This document shows, piece after piece, positions 36,901-51,954 of a stretch of DNA of 64,000 bases (position 1 is the first letter of the stretch; each line of letters opens with the position of its first letter). A program made the translations under genes and the position numbers. Under the pieces are notes generated by a model, which worked only from the letters and a program-made list of their open reading frames with translations, ran no database searches and was not told the DNA's origin. Source of the DNA: Glandiceps talaboti (Eukaryota > Hemichordata > Enteropneusta > Spengelidae); NCBI RefSeq assembly GCF_964340395.1, contig NC_135550.1:33324176-33388175 (forward strand). The letters run 5' to 3'.

Positions 36901-39900
36901 TGACCTTTGACCTGCGTGACCTTTGAACTTGCACTTGTAATTAGTTAATTTGCCAGTTTTCTGTTCCCAAACGTATGGTTACATTAATATATATATGACA
37001 ACAGATACCTACACCAAAAGAACGTAAAGCAAAATTCAAATAGATCAGTTCACTGACTAATAATAGTAATATAATGTTCTCTATTTTTTTTTACATAGAG
37101 GGCGCACCTATACGAACACAAACCCTGACACCATGCCCTGACACAAACCAACTTACTGACAGGACCAAGCTTCAAGTTATTGTCATCACATCAAATTTTG
37201 AATGCATGGCACTCTTCATACTGTCCTAGCCAACATTCCCTTTATTTAATCAAACTCTTGTTGTTCACCTGGAATCTACAGTAGGTAGTGGAATCTCAAG
37301 TCACCAATAAAGGGACTTACTAATACTACAAGGCTAGAGTGGCACCAGTCGCTTGGCCTATTTTTTAGTCTTCAAATGTTTTTGAGTTTGTAATTCACTT
37401 TAACTTTATGTAAGGAAAATGTCCGTCACTTTTCATAGTTGCTAGTAGTGTCCCAAGACAAATCGTTGGGCTTTCTCGTTCACTCGATTTTTTTGCAATC
37501 ACTCACTCAGTTTATCATTCATAAAAGGTGCCAGGTGTGAAACCTTCGCAAGGAAAAGAAGTATAATTCATTTTATTTCACCAAAAAGGATGACAGAACT
37601 TAGACTGGGAAAGTGTACATGACAAAAACATAATTTAATATTGCATGGTACGAAGTGCACATAATGTATTACAAGAACACATATGCGTTGTTGTTTTTTG
37701 TAAGTTATTTTATTCATGATTACAAAGAATGAAACATGCCTGCCGACTTAAGAAAGTCTACTGTGCCAACTCAACAATATAAACGTATTTTACTTTCACG
37801 TTTTCACCAGTCTGTCTGTATTCTCGTTATTCAAAAGCTATTAAATGGTCAATTATAAACTACTATTTTCTAAATAAAGTATTGGGGCAACTTTAAAGTT
37901 TGTTATTCTGAATTGTCGCGGTCATAACTATAGCTTATCAAATTCAGTTTATTTGTATCTGTCGTCCGCTATATATGTGATCGAACCAGATTTAAATACT
38001 AGATTTGATACGTCAATAGTGGTTGATACTGGCAACACTACGCGTCCCTGTGGTGTGATTGACTATTCCATAATCTGTATGTATACACAATGAATGTTGT
38101 CTAAGGATGCTTGTTCCAATGTTGTGCATATGAAATGATTGTGTTTGAAGGGTCAAAAAGTGTAAGATTATTTTTTCCATTTATGCAACTTCGAAACTAC
38201 TTTATAAATTTCGGATGTATGTGGCACGTTATTGTTCCGACATCTATATATAATCGGTAAGTTAACTTGCACAAAATTATCTGTTAACACTGCAAGGCGT
38301 TTCATGCAGTTGATTATATCTCATTTGCGCAATTGCATAGTCCATTGTCAAACTGTCAGTCTTTGCAGTTTATTTAGTGAAATGAGCTCCTGTCATGCGA
38401 GGCAAGCTAGAGTAAAGATTCCAAATCCAATTATTATATTCAAGCTAGTCGATGGTTTACTTAAAGGCTTTTTCAATTAATCACGCTCCTATAGTGAGCA
38501 TGTATAATCACAACGACAACGGATTATGATGTTGTCAGCAGCTTTTTACCCTAGAAATTCAAATATTAAACTTTCTTATATAGAAATGTTAGTGTGGAAC
38601 TTGCCTTCTACTGTAATCCAATTCCTCGTAATTCTTACAGTAGAGTGGTTTGTTCTTAATCTATTCTAAGATAATTGCCCGTCATATTATTTATCTGTTT
38701 GTTACTATAATAACATTTGACAAAAGCGATCATGTACATCAGACAGGCAATTAGGGATCGGAGATTTTCGATAATTATCGTAATACTATTATAGTACAAC
38801 CTCCCCATTTATTTACTCCATGTTAACATGTCCTCAGGTTTTCATAATTTACTACATCCAGACAGACGTGACCATTGAAGAAAGTCTTGGGGATATTAAG
38901 ATGAGAGGGATTTTCGATTTGTTCTTTCGTCCATACCTGTATGACTCTGAACAAGCTTACGCATTGTACGAACAAGCTTACTCTTCGTGACGAGTGAAAC
39001 GTCAAAAGTCAGTATATAAACATTGCCTGCCCTGAACTGGACGACAATAACACTTCTACACGAGACGTATTTAACCCGGAGACTTTGCTATCTCAGACCG
39101 GTTTGAAAATGTCCATTCTCGCAAACCACAGCTGTTATTTCTTCCGCTACTACCCACTTCGTCAGTGGGGCGGCACGTACGGTAAGAACGGTGCCGTAAT
39201 ACCCCGGGCGTAAAACAGGCCCTGGTTTGCGACGATGGAAAATGTCGTTCACCAGAATATCTGATGAGCCATACATGTCAACTCAGATAGCCAAGTCCCT
39301 GGGTTAAGACATATCATATATGATCTTCGAATCGGAAATATTTTTTCTAATGTCATCGTGTAATTCCCCCTGTACCAAGCTTTACAAAATTCTTGACAAA
39401 AATTATCATGAACCTTCTTGTTTAAACTTGCAAAGATTTGACCACATACTGTTCTCACTATATTTATCGATAGTAGCCTGGTCACATATACTATTATGAA
39501 GTGTCTCGTACTAGATAAGCATAATTCCGGGTTGAGGGTTGTGAGGAAAACTCGATAATCTCCGTGTAGAAGTGGTCTATATAATGTTTGGAAGGTAAAG
39601 CGTTCATATATTTGACGATGTGAGCTTCGAGATGTCCTATATTGTAAATTAATTCACAATTAAATACAATAAGTTCACTATATTATATTTCTCCGGAATT
39701 TGTTTTCATCAGGTGAAGAAAATACATATCGTAAAGTTATTGTATAAGATTGGGTTTATTCGGATTTTTAGAGTTTTCCCCTTTTTTAATTTCAATTTTC
39801 CGATATTAATCGTACGGTTGTCTACTGTCAACAGGTTTTCAATGTTTACCGGAAACATTGGTCATTTGTCCGACATGATGACACAACGCAAGCATCTCTG

Positions 39901-41770
39901 CAAGGTTATGAAATATAGCTGAATAAATAAATGTTCTCTCAACGCTTGTTAAAATCTGTTTATTTTATGTTTTCCTTTTTGTTGACTAATTGCCTGTGAC
40001 ATTACTTCTTACTGAATTGCCCAGAAGTAATCACATCTGGTCACACGACAACTCGGAGGCACTGCAATGGTGTAATCAACCCTGACAATTATTTTAACAT
40101 GATTGTCGGCTGATTACAATTCTGCTAAAAAGATTTTTTTATTAAGTTGTTTGCCACAGTGAATTTTATAGTCATAAAATTATTTGTTTACTTGGTTGCC
40201 TCAGTTCGATTGGTAATGTCACAGATTTGTGTACATGGCAAGAGGTTGGAAATTTTGGCAAAATGACAACAACAAAACAACAAAAACCTAGGTTGCTAAA
40301 ACCAGAGTTTGTCAGTTGCCATATTACAAATCCTTCCTTAGGTAAAGGTCAATCAGAAGAGACATGTGTTGTCAATCCAGCCAGGGGGAATGACATCGCG
40401 TGTTTCAACTGTCGCGTGCTTAGCAGTCGCCACGTCAATAAACCAATCTGTCATTGTACCTCCTCTAGAATTATTACTACTTTTCACACTCCGACGATTT
40501 GGAGGCCAAGTAAGGTCACTTGAGAGTTTGTACAGTCACTGACCGAGTTACACTTGTGTATGGCATTCAACCTTTATGACCTAGTTCGTGCTAGATTCTC
40601 ACCAACCAAATTCTTGGATGCAACCATGTTCCATAGAAGCACAAAGGCACAAAACATGCCTGGTTTTGCAATGGGTGACTGGCAATTAACACAACAGGTC
40701 TTCAGGTGTTTCTCCAACAAGTGAGGGAACAGTGTATGCATCCAAAATGAATCTGTCTTTTAAATTTGTATTACCTTCTGTCAGGGAGCCGTCATTATTT
40801 ATGACCTGGGAGTGGGGTAGGGGTCGGAGGAATAGGAGGGGGGTTACTCAAAAACTGGGAAGTGAAAGGGGGGGGGGGGCTACTAATTTTTTTTTGCAAA
40901 CACTGAAGTATACAACACACCTATATATACACAATTATGCTAGTTGTTTATCAACACGGTGCTTTTTCTCTTCTAGTTTTTCAGTGAGTGCATATTGCAT
41001 ATACATAGCCCCTATGAAAATGCATACACATTCGACATATACATGTAGTTTCTGAAGCCAGTACAGTGGACCATAATAATCTGTAACACAAATTAATTAA
41101 ACCGATACTAGTACATTGAATTATGTTACATGAAACAAACCGTTAATTGATAAAGTAGTAAGGAATAACCTAGTTAAAGAAATAAACGGCTGAAGCCACA
41201 CAGGAGGGCAAAGTCTGACCAAATAGGATCAATTCATCTAGAATATCATGGTGTAGATTATATGTCAGTCAGTGAAAGCATACCAGATACTGGGATGATA
41301 TGGTGACTTGGTGAGCTGAAAATCTCTGCCAGGTTTCATTGCACAGATATTTATAACTGGTAAATGTTGATTATAAATATTAAATACATAAAAGAATATG
41401 GTAATATATAGCTAACTATTCATTGCACAGATACTAGTACATGGTGTTCGGTTACATGAAATGGATATATTAAAGTATACTTTGTCTGTAATTTTTCATA
41501 ATTTTAAATGGTATGGCATGCAACTATACTTTGAGAATTTTTCTAGTGTTAGTATTCTGAATTCAAATTGTGATCAATTGTGATCAGGGGAGGGTATTGT
41601 TATAACCTTGACATGTTAAAATAATACCAGATAACACTTTGGTTTAGTCCTTGCCTATCAAAAAATTTTAGGGGCTCAAGGGGAACCCCTCCTGTACCTA
41701 CCCTCACACTGCTCCCTTTTATTTTGATTCAAATTTTATGTAGTATTATATATTACTACCTTGACATGTT
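36901..41770. other. Gene-poor region, no protein gene recognised
   Basis: CpG-richer AT-rich DNA with short open frames only. The longest (40227-40523, 98 codons, and 40732-41055, 107 codons) match no family I know and have no exon-like context. It contains a GC-rich structured patch at 39100-39250 and a poly(G) run near 40869. Confidence 0.5.
39104..39246. other. GC-rich patch with nested inverted repeats
   Basis: Outer arms CCATTCTCGCAAACCACAG (about 39113-39131) and CCTGGTTTGCGACGATGG (39221-39238) are imperfect reverse complements. Inside are a perfect CCCACT/AGTGGG stem with a 5-nt loop and an ACGG/CCGT pairing. It stands out from the AT-rich surroundings. No known RNA family is recognised. 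Confidence 0.35.
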
Positions 41771-41774
41771 AAAG

Positions 41775-42110
41775 TAGCAGGCTGTCATTCCAATTATAAT
41801 ATAGAGTAGAGGCTGTCATTCCAATTATACTGTAGAGTAAAGGCTGTCATTCCAATTATAATGTAGAGTAGAGGCTGTCATTCCAATTATAATGTAGAGT
41901 AAAGGCTGTCATTCCAATTATAATGTAGAGTAGAGGCTGTCATTCCAATTATAATGTAGAGTAGAGGCTGTCATTCCAATTATAATGTAGAGTAAAGGCT
42001 GTCATTCCAATTATAATGTAGAGTAGAGGCTGTCATTCCAATTATGGTATAGAGTAAAGGCTATCATCGAATTATAATATAGAGTAAAGGTTGTCATAAC
42101 TACACACTCT
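41775..42110 (+). repeat. 31-bp minisatellite
   Basis: About 10 units of GGCTGTCATTCCAATTATAA and TGTAGAGTAGA, decaying at the right end. Confidence 0.9.
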
Positions 42111-42214
42111 CATTATAGTAAAGGATATGTGTCATCCCACAGTTGTGAAGAAATCTTCTCTTCAGAATTCATGGTTAACCGAATTCCCTTTTCAGAACTT
42201 GAAAAAAAATGTTT

Positions 42215-42572
42215 TATTCTTAAGGTGTAAAAATGTGTGGTTCCGATTACATTAAATTTTAGAATAGGTGGGGTAGGTAAAAACTTTTAGTTTATTATAT
42301 TGTTTTTTTTTTCACGTGTGAGTGTCTAGTTCAGGTTTTCCATTGTTTTCCAAATGGTCTCTGTGTTGTTTATTTCTTCCTATCAGATGTACAGCCATTA
42401 CAGATTGAAATAATACTCAGTTTCCGCACCCACTATTTCTTGTGAGACTTCATGATTTTCGTGATTTTATTATTACTTTTCTCGAATACGTGTAAAAGTT
42501 TAGGGTCGGCGTAAAAAAATAGGTGGGGTCGGGTAACTGGAACCAAACAACTTTTTTTATTTGGCCTAACTA
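42215..42572. mobile_element. MITE with GGTTCC-type inverted ends, possible TAA target duplication
   Basis: The right end (GTAACTGGAACCAAACAACT then TTTTTTATTTGGCC) is an imperfect reverse complement of the left end (GGTGTAAAAATGTGTGGTTCC), with AGGTGGGGT words inside both ends. Flanking TAA would suit a PIF/Harbinger-like MITE; this is tentative. Confidence 0.45.
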
Positions 42573-43304
42573 ATAACACCATTATATTATGACTATCCCT
42601 GAATAGAGTAATATTAGCTCACAAGTGACTGTGGTTATCTGGAATGACTGACATTGGCTAGCTAGGTTTTACTTTTTTTTACGAGTGCGGGCGTTGTTTG
42701 TTAATATGACAGCTTGAAACGCCAACTTCGCATGGGCTGAGCAGCTAGCTATTAAACATATCAAAGATGGTGAACATTGGTGTACACTGGTACATGTATG
42801 CAGGGAAAATATAACTGTCTGAACATATTTCAATACTGTTCAAAGATTTTTAGAAAATAATTGTTGTCTGGCCTAGGCCTGACATATTAAATAATTTCCA
42901 AAGATGCCTGACCATTTCGACAATTCATCGCACCATCAGGGTGCGACTTAGTCCTGCTGTCATTCGGGTTGTCATTCGTTTTAGAGTTTCGTTTCGTTTC
43001 CGTTTTTGTTTTGTTTATTTTCATCAGCCATACAAACTTAACAGAAAAGACACCTTGTCGAGAGTAGTAGACCATCCCAAACTATGAATGAGGAACAAAT
43101 TATTACTAAATGTATGTTGGGTATTCTTTGCCAACTTATTTGAACAATGCTTTAAATGTAAAAGTGCTTTCTCAGAAAAATCCATTTGTGAACAAAACCA
43201 GGATGAATCACACAATACGTATCCTCATAATAAATGATGACTCTGATCTCAGACCAATATAAAGCGAAGAAAACTGTTCTCTTAGTGGTCTGAGCTCAGA
43301 TGTA

Positions 43305-43440
43305 CCCCCTAGTCCAGACATGTTTGTACATACAATTATACATGTACCCCCTAGTCCAGACATGTTTGTACATACAATTATACAAGTACCCCCTTGTCCA
43401 GACATGTTTTTACATACAATTATACATGTACCCTATTGTA
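43305..43440 (+). repeat. 42-bp tandem triplication
   Basis: Three units containing GTACCCCCTAGTCCAGACAT and TTGTACATACAATTATA. Confidence 0.85.
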
Positions 43441-43444
43441 TCAA

Positions 43445-44299
<855 letters not shown>

Positions 44300-44429
44300 G
44301 GAGTGTTAAATCCTGGAGCAGTCAAAGGTACAATATGAAGGACTCCTGAGTTTGTGTAAGACATGACACACATTATACTTGCAACTGTTAGCAATCTGAT
44401 CGATCACAATTCAATTGTCCTAAGTGTGG

Positions 44430-44650
44430 GGTTTCTACTTGATAAAATTGAGCAATCCTTTTCTATACCGCATGCTACTGACGATTCCTTGTAGTAGACT
44501 GCAGTGATAGGGATGACAATGTCTTTCAAATTTCTCACATGTATACAAAAAAAATATTTTCCAAATCTTTCTACTTGATAAAATTGAGCTATCCTTTTCT
44601 ATACCGCATGCTACTGACGATTCGTTGTAGTAGACTGCAGTGATTTGACT
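44430..44650 (+). repeat. 75-bp direct repeats separated by ~65 bp
   Basis: TTCTACTTGATAAAATTGAG through ACTGCAGTGAT occurs at 44429 and again near 44569 with few differences. Confidence 0.85.
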
Positions 44651-44654
44651 GTCT

Positions 44655-46340
44655 AGTTTCACTTTAATACATCCTGTAAAAACGAAATCTACAAGTTTTA
44701 AACTTTATTTTCTATTTACCAAACGTTGCCGACAGGAAACCTCGGCACTTTTAAGCGACATGACCGAGCTGCCCTCTTTTCTCTTAACACAATTGATTTA
44801 TCAGGTGAAAAAGCAGGCATGACTGAACGACTGGCATTCCTTCAAAGAATAGTAAGATTGACATAAATTGTCTGGTTGCGGAGCGTAACAAGTATCCATG
44901 CACGTGGCTATATATATTACTTTAGAGCTGGAAGCTCCTGTAAATCTCGCCTCAAGTCAGAGGAAATATATTTTGCTTTAATAAGTACCCGAAAGATTGG
45001 AAATTAAATTGAGAAATATCCTCTATGGAGTAAATTTATGGGGCCGATCGGATATGGTCGCTCACCTAAATCCATATATATAATTTATATATGTGTTGTT
45101 GTATCAAAGTGTCAGTTCCATTGATAGACAAGTAGGTCGAATATTTGGTTATTTGTCGTAAATTCGTTGTCATCTATTTGGCCTTAGACAATAAAAGTTC
45201 AATTGTGTATGTAAGTTGAAACAAAATGGACAAAATTTATACTTACTCTAAACACCATGGTGCAAATTTACATGATTCGTACAGTAGTACACTATGCATA
45301 ATATTTCATTTCCAACATTGGCCCGTGAGTTTACACCAGGGTCTTGACTATGCATACAGTTTCTAAAGTATTTAAAAATATTATTAAAGGTGACCAGCTG
45401 ATATCTAACCAGTTGAGTTCACCATGAATGTGGAACTCCTGTTTCTGTTGTACTAAATAACGAAAGCATTTTTTTTTACAGGATATACAAGAATTCTGTG
45501 TGTCTCAAACACCCAAACGCTAAGGTTTTATGACAAAATGTAAAAAAAATCACCAGGTTGTAAACGATCTTAAGAATTTTATTTGACCAAGTATAGACCA
45601 GTTCACGCGCAGTATTCGAGCTAAAATACGAACGAATTCATGAACAGTGTAGAGGACAATTGGTTAGTTTATACTTTTAATTTTGGAGATTAACTAAAAC
45701 GTCAATGCCAGGACCCAAGAATTTACAGTAAACACCAAGTAAAGGGAATCTCCCATTTCTCACCCGTCATTAATTTGATTATAATAAAGATACCAATTGA
45801 CGTAGTTTGAAATGAGGGCGTGAGGAATTGCCAAGGCCTTAACAAATTTGGTGAAGTTTATAAACCACAAGAGGAAATCGGTACAAATGGGATTAAACGT
45901 GAAGGGCACGACAAGGAAACTATTCGGCATTGCCTCGTTTGTAACACACATGCGGATGTCATCATATAATACGTCATACCAGCGGCTAGACAATGAATTT
46001 TACCTTGAATAGACTACCCCGTACACGATTTCAATGGTTTCTCTTTCTTGGCGTTCTGGACTGCCAGTCTTAACATCTCTGTCAACATGACACTTATTAT
46101 GACTATTCTCAGATGACCTTTACCATTTCGATGAAATGTTTGACCATGTAGAATCGTTGATCAAGAATTTCTCATACATATTACCAGGATAATTTTTCCT
46201 TGACTGTTACTGTACAAGTAGTTAAAAAGAATTACTGTATATTTATAAACATAATTTTGACATTGAACAGGCCAGTTGATACTCATCCCCTGCATTTATA
46301 TAATGTAATAATGCCTGCTCCTTTTCTTATTCCTTTTTCA
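44655..46340. other. Intergenic stretch, no feature recognised
   Basis: AT-rich, CpG-containing; only short unrecognised frames. Confidence 0.5.
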
Positions 46341-46341
46341 T

Positions 46342-46532
46342 AAACAAACAAACAAACAAACAAACAAACAAACAAACAAACAAACAAACACACACACGCA
46401 TACATACATACATACATACATACATACATACATACATACATACATACATACATACATACATGCATGCATACATACATACATACATACATACATACATACA
46501 TACATACATACATACATACATACATACATAAA
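46342..46532 (+). repeat. (AAAC)n followed by (ATAC)n
   Basis: About 12 AAAC units, a short CACACA bridge, then more than 30 CATA units. A further (ATAC)n block lies at 46791-46850. Confidence 0.98.
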
Positions 46533-46790
46533 GAAATGCATAAGGAACTAATAAACCAGTCCGTATATATAGCTGTTAAATCCGACGTTTCGAATAAATA
46601 TTCTTTTTCAAAGGAAAAATTGGCGAGACAGAGAAATGCCAGGTGACAACCCGAACATTTCTAAATATAATGGAACAAAACCGCGCGTGATATAAATAAA
46701 CGGTACGTGGGATAAGTTCTTAAATTCGCACGCACCTAATAGAACCCAATAGAATACGCCTGAAATTTAAAAAATACCCAATAATCATGA

Positions 46791-46850
46791 TACATACATA
46801 CATACATACATACATACATACATACATACATACATACATACATACATACT
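46791..46850 (+). repeat. (ATAC)n simple repeat
   Basis: About 15 tetranucleotide units. Confidence 0.95.
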
Positions 46851-46917
46851 GAATCTATGCGAATGAAATGATAAGATTCAGCCAGAGTACAATTTTACTG
46901 CTGACGCAACGAAAAAC

Positions 46918-47034
46918 GGCGTCTGTGTCTGTGTCTGTGTTTGTTTGTCTGTCTGTGTGTATATCTATCTGTGTGTATGTGTGTATCTGTGTGTGTATCT
47001 GTGTGTGTATGTGTGTGTGTGTGTGTGTGTGTCA
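46918..47034 (+). repeat. GT-rich compound simple repeat
   Basis: GTCTGTGT, TATCTGTGTG and (GT)n in succession. Confidence 0.85.
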
Positions 47035-47119
47035 AAAATCCCAAGACCGAGATCCCAAGATGACGCTGTATTCCGACATAATGATCCCATCAGTTAATTA
47101 GGTCTAAAAAGTTCATTTG

Positions 47120-47490
47120 GTCAAAAACCTATATCTCCAAAACTACATGTGAATGGGGCTGAAATTTAGTGGGGATGTTTCTAGGGGTGTTATTCTGCAG
47201 ATGTTGTAAAAAAATTAATTTAGACACAAGTGGCCCTAGCAACCATGACTACACCCTTAGCTACAGTCAAATTATGATGTTTATTACAAAGGTAAAGATG
47301 GGGGTGGGTAGGCAAGTGAATAAAGATTTTAAAATGTATGCAAATATGCCTAACAACAAGACCACGCCCATAGCAACAGTCAAATGATGGAGTAAGATAA
47401 CAACATGGATGGCCAGGCAAGTAAATGAACTTTCAAAAACTTGAAATAATTGATCCAGCAATGAAGATACTACCCATACCAACAGTAATA
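47120..47490 (+). repeat. Probable dispersed repeat with two diverged internal units
   Basis: Words such as CCTAGCAACCATGACTACAC and CATAGCAACAGTCAAATGAT, and AGGCAAGTGAATAAA/AGGCAAGTAAATGAA, recur at about 120-bp spacing. No coding content. Confidence 0.4.
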
Positions 47491-47494
47491 ACAT

Positions 47495-48772
47495 ATAGTG
47501 TACAGTTGTTCTACAATACCATTAGCATTGTTTTGTGTGTGAAAAGGTTAGCTAGAGAGTGAATTATCAAAATGAGGAGACTGATTATACATACACATAC
47601 GACTTGTCATATCAAGATCCCCAGGTGTGCGAAGGTACATTCTGGCTATTTTTTAAAATCTTAAACTGTACAAACGGGATGTCTGGTAGACTTTTAGGGA
47701 TCGTATTTGTGAAAGTCGGCATAGCATACGTACCATGACAAGTGTTTGCCTTGGAGTTGAGGGCTTTTACAAATGTACATTCCTGTTACTTTAACTTTGG
47801 TATCATGCACACAAACAGAGCACATGTTATTAACGACGGACGAAAATCATTTCTTGAAAACATTGAATTCCCGTACCTGCGGCGAAAGCAATGGAAGTTT
47901 TGATGGAATTAAGTGACAATATGTCTAACCATTTCATGGGCAGTATTGTTTTGCTTATTTAAAAATGTCTTTCATTCTTAATTCATGAAACGTTCTTTGC
48001 GGTGTCATCTTACAGGGCGACGTGCATCTCCTGTCTCCAACGAGAATTGGAATGTCAACAGACGCCATCAGCACAGTGTCTTATCATGAAGACGTTCCTA
48101 ATTCAATTACCATACAGCAATTAAGAGATATCAATAGAATAGGCGCCTGTTTTATAACACTATGAATCTTTTTTTTAAACAGCCAAAACGTATGTTTCTG
48201 GGACACCGACATATTCGTAACATCACGAATGGCAGAGTGGTGTGTTAAAGTCATTACTCTATTCAGTGCAATGTTAAATTTGACATGTGTATCTCAATAG
48301 ACGTTTTGATGTGATAAATCATGAATCTACTTGAGTCAAGTTTGTCAATTGTGACAGGTTAAACAAATCATTCTATATGAAAGCACCACAAATCAAGTAA
48401 ACACAAATACAAACACAGCCTGAACTCTAAGGGAATCATGGCACTGACAATAAACACCGCGTATTAAAACTTACATGCAATATGGTCCGTTTACCCATGT
48501 CCTATTTAATGATTGCTATATAAACAAAATCAAATTGGCATTCAAGCAAATAATAAAAACAAATCCAGATTTTCAATGTGCCAAATTGTTTTCTTTTAAA
48601 AGTTTCTTTTTCTGTTGAAAATTACTCCTTTTTGACACGTTGAAGAAACTTTAGAAGCAGTTGTGTACATGTCATTATCAAAAACTTAAAAAATAAGGAA
48701 ATATAGTAAACGACTGCCGATTAGCATACACATACATACATACATACATACATACATACATACATACATACA

Positions 48773-48806
<34 letters not shown>

Positions 48807-51490
48807 GGGACTGGTTTTACTCGACAACAGAAAATCCTCTGATTAAGACGATTTCGTAATTGTCGGTCTGACAACAACGCATTCAATGGAAATCTGTCGA
48901 GACAGTCTCTAAATATAAGCTATGAGTCTCTTTATGTGAACAAAGTGAACCCTAAGTGGACAGACAAGCGTTGTATCAACTATGAATTTATGGAGAAAAT
49001 GTTTCAAGAGACTGCGTCAAGTGGTCTTAGTGAAAACTATGTGAAATCAACACTAAGGTTAACGCAATATTAATGTTGAACAAGAGTTTTCTTTTAGGAC
49101 GTCGACAAATTGAAATGAGTCTGGTGATTCTTACTCCGTCATGTCTAAAGAATGTGGCAACCCATTCCATTCACTTTGATCGATTAGGAACAGCAGCAAA
49201 CTGTGGGACTACTAAAACTCTCCAATTTACCTGTCACGAAAACTATACCATATCATTGTTGAATTTGACCTGAGAACTAGTCGTGACTTTGCGATGAAAT
49301 AAACAATCTGATGTGAAGTCAAGTTCACAGAGACAATATAGAGAACGAATCTAAATCAAACGTATTATGTCAACTAATGTCATGGTTTTTCACCTTAACT
49401 ATACTCGAAGCTATTATTTTATAACAATGTTGAGAACCGGGTCATCCCAGGTTTCGAAGCAGTAGATATTTACTACTAATTATGAGAAGCAATAAAAGTT
49501 GCTGTCGCGTCTAAAGGCGCCTCCGAATTCGCTGTGTTGGAGTCTTGGGTCTGCTAAACCCCTGTCGAAAATACACATACTATGAAACGTCTTTGTCTTT
49601 TTAACAGTAGATCTCGTGTTGGTTTTGGTCAAGTACCCCATTTGAAGGAGAAATGGTGACATCATACAGTAATGGTTTTTCCGTGCAAATAAGGTACCAT
49701 ATAATATTTTACCATAAGTACCTTGCACGAGTTTCTGTGATCTTTGCCGTGTTTGGAAACTTTTAAGAAAACCAGACGTAAAGGACGACACTTTTATACT
49801 CCAGCTGAAAACTTCAGCTATAGATTTTTCCCTCTCAAAATATAAAGCATGAAGCAATCAAATCCAAAATATAATGTATTGTTATATGTGATACCTATAA
49901 CTTTAGATATTTGTCATTTCTGGATAATTCAGCACTATTTTAGTTTGGCAATGTCGTTCCCCAGAACAGTCCGGCCAGTATATGGAGACAGTAGTGTTTG
50001 TGATGTGCAGTATTCAAGTGGTTTAAAACCGTTTTTTTCTGTTCTCGATAAGGCAATGTCTGCTGTGGTTATATTAGCAGCATTGTCTGTACTGTGTACT
50101 TGTAAGAAAAGGAAAGCCTAAAACTAGGCTTCCGCAGAAATTTTAATATTAAGTTTTTACTTTTATGTTAAATCCAAAAAGACGTTTCTCGAAAGATGAG
50201 AAAATGTGTACATGTATGATGTATATTGTGATTCCGATATAGTAATAACGCTTAGTATCTCAATACAAGCTTAGTGTATGCATTTGAAGGGAAAGCTTTA
50301 ACGAAAACCTCGCTCCTCATTTTTCACTGTTGCTGAATAAAGATTGGATTTTGATAGGATTCGTTGGGAAAGTTAATGTGAAGGTTGTTATCCGTGCATC
50401 CATTGGTATAAACTCAGATTTTTAGTGGTCAGAGGTATAAATAACACTTTTGTCATTATCGTAACTACGGTAATACACACTGTTCGAAATGGTAAACTCG
50501 ATGGATTGTGGGTGCGTCCTTCAAGCATGTTTCTCTTTCTACGTCAAACTGTATATCTTTGCTATCAATGATGGCTTTTCTCAAAACTTTGACATCACCT
50601 CGTGTAATCCTATATTTTAGATTTGCCGAACGGAATTAAAGTGGTCAATACCAAGACATGATAAAGCAGATGTATTGTTTGATTTGCTTTGTTCCTTGTG
50701 AAGAAAAAAATACCCCCGGGGTTGATTGGTATGTTTGCTGATCAATCACTCATGTCAGCTTTACAATTTATGATATAGTAGATTAAAAAACTATTGTTAT
50801 TTGTGTCATAAATAACAGAGGGGCAAATAAAACTAGAACCAATTCTTCAATCACACATCGGGGTGGGGGTGGGGAGGATATGAAATTGAATCATGGGACA
50901 TTCAACAAGTTTGAAGTGTGTGGAACTGTAGCCTCATCTGTCCTTTGTTTAAACCCGAATCTGTTTAGAAGTGTTTTAATTTTGAATGAACTATGTAAAA
51001 ACTCCCTTCATCTATACCATACGACATACTAGTATTTGACCTTCAGTTGGTCTACTGCTGATGAACCTAACCCCACTCATCAATTTATGGAACGCTTTGC
51101 GTAAGTTAACAGAATAAGTGCTAAGGTCGATGTGTACGATATTTGGCCTTAGCACAAACACGTACATACATTGTTTGATAATCCAGCAACGTGCTGTTAT
51201 TGAGGTCTTTTAATCGTTTGTTGATATTTTATGTAAAATGTTTGTAAACTCAATGCAGTAGTATCGGTGCCCTTCGAATAAAAACTCGAACCAAATAAAC
51301 AGTATTTATGGTTTAGGTGAATATTTAGCTAAAATCACAGTATACATAAATCTTCTATCGTAAACTACTTGTAGCTCTATCGAAACTTGCCATGTAGTTT
51401 GTGTCGTCATCTAAAATAACCGCGAAAATACTCTTCAGTCATTTCAGTTACTCTACTACAACAGTTGTCGTCAAAAATAATATAAATGTT
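47495..51490. other. Intergenic stretch with one (ATAC)n block; no gene recognised
   Basis: Contains (ATAC)n at 48726-48802. Open frames at 49480-49857 (- strand, 125 codons) and 49849-50121 (+ strand, 90 codons) resemble no known family and have no supporting context. Confidence 0.5.
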
Positions 51491-51499
51491 ACGAGGAAT

Positions 51500-51950
51500 C
51501 AAAGAAGAAAGCCACCGACGCTCAGAGAACGTCTTCAAAGACATCTTTATATTACTAGTACATGTATTTTGCTATTACTCAGAGACAAAATACTAGATGC
51601 ATAAGCTTAATATATTTCTAGTATCTTGTCGTCGCTCAAAGAACACCTTGCAAAACAAGAGACAATTTTATACGTATGATCTTGCCACCGCTTAGGGTAC
51701 ACGTCAAAATACAAGACGTCTTCCTGTTCATCGCTCAGAGAACACCTCACAAAATACTAGTTGACGTCTTTATATTATCTCATCGCTCAAGGAACACCTC
51801 ACGAATACAAGACGTCTTTCTATTAATAGCTTGTCATCGCTGAGAGAACACCTCACAGCATACAAGACGTTTTTGTAATATCTTGTTATCACTTAAGGGA
51901 ACACCTCACAAAACATAAGACGTCCTTATGTTGTATTGTCATTGCTCAGA
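51500..51950 (+). repeat. Decayed ~60-70-bp tandem repeat
   Basis: Seven diverged units around TCATCGCTCAGAGAACACCT and CACAAAATACAAGACGTCTT. Confidence 0.75.
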
Positions 51951-51954
51951 GCAC

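Noticed and set aside
46283-46646. MYVCMYVC and IHTYIHTY frames; similar frames at 48686-48886 and 51928-52864
   Set aside because: All are translations of (ATAC)n, (AAAC)n and related tetranucleotide repeats.
49480-50121. Pair of unrecognised frames (125 codons -, 90 codons +)
   Set aside because: No family resemblance, splice context, poly(A) or promoter support; length is within chance for 64 kb.
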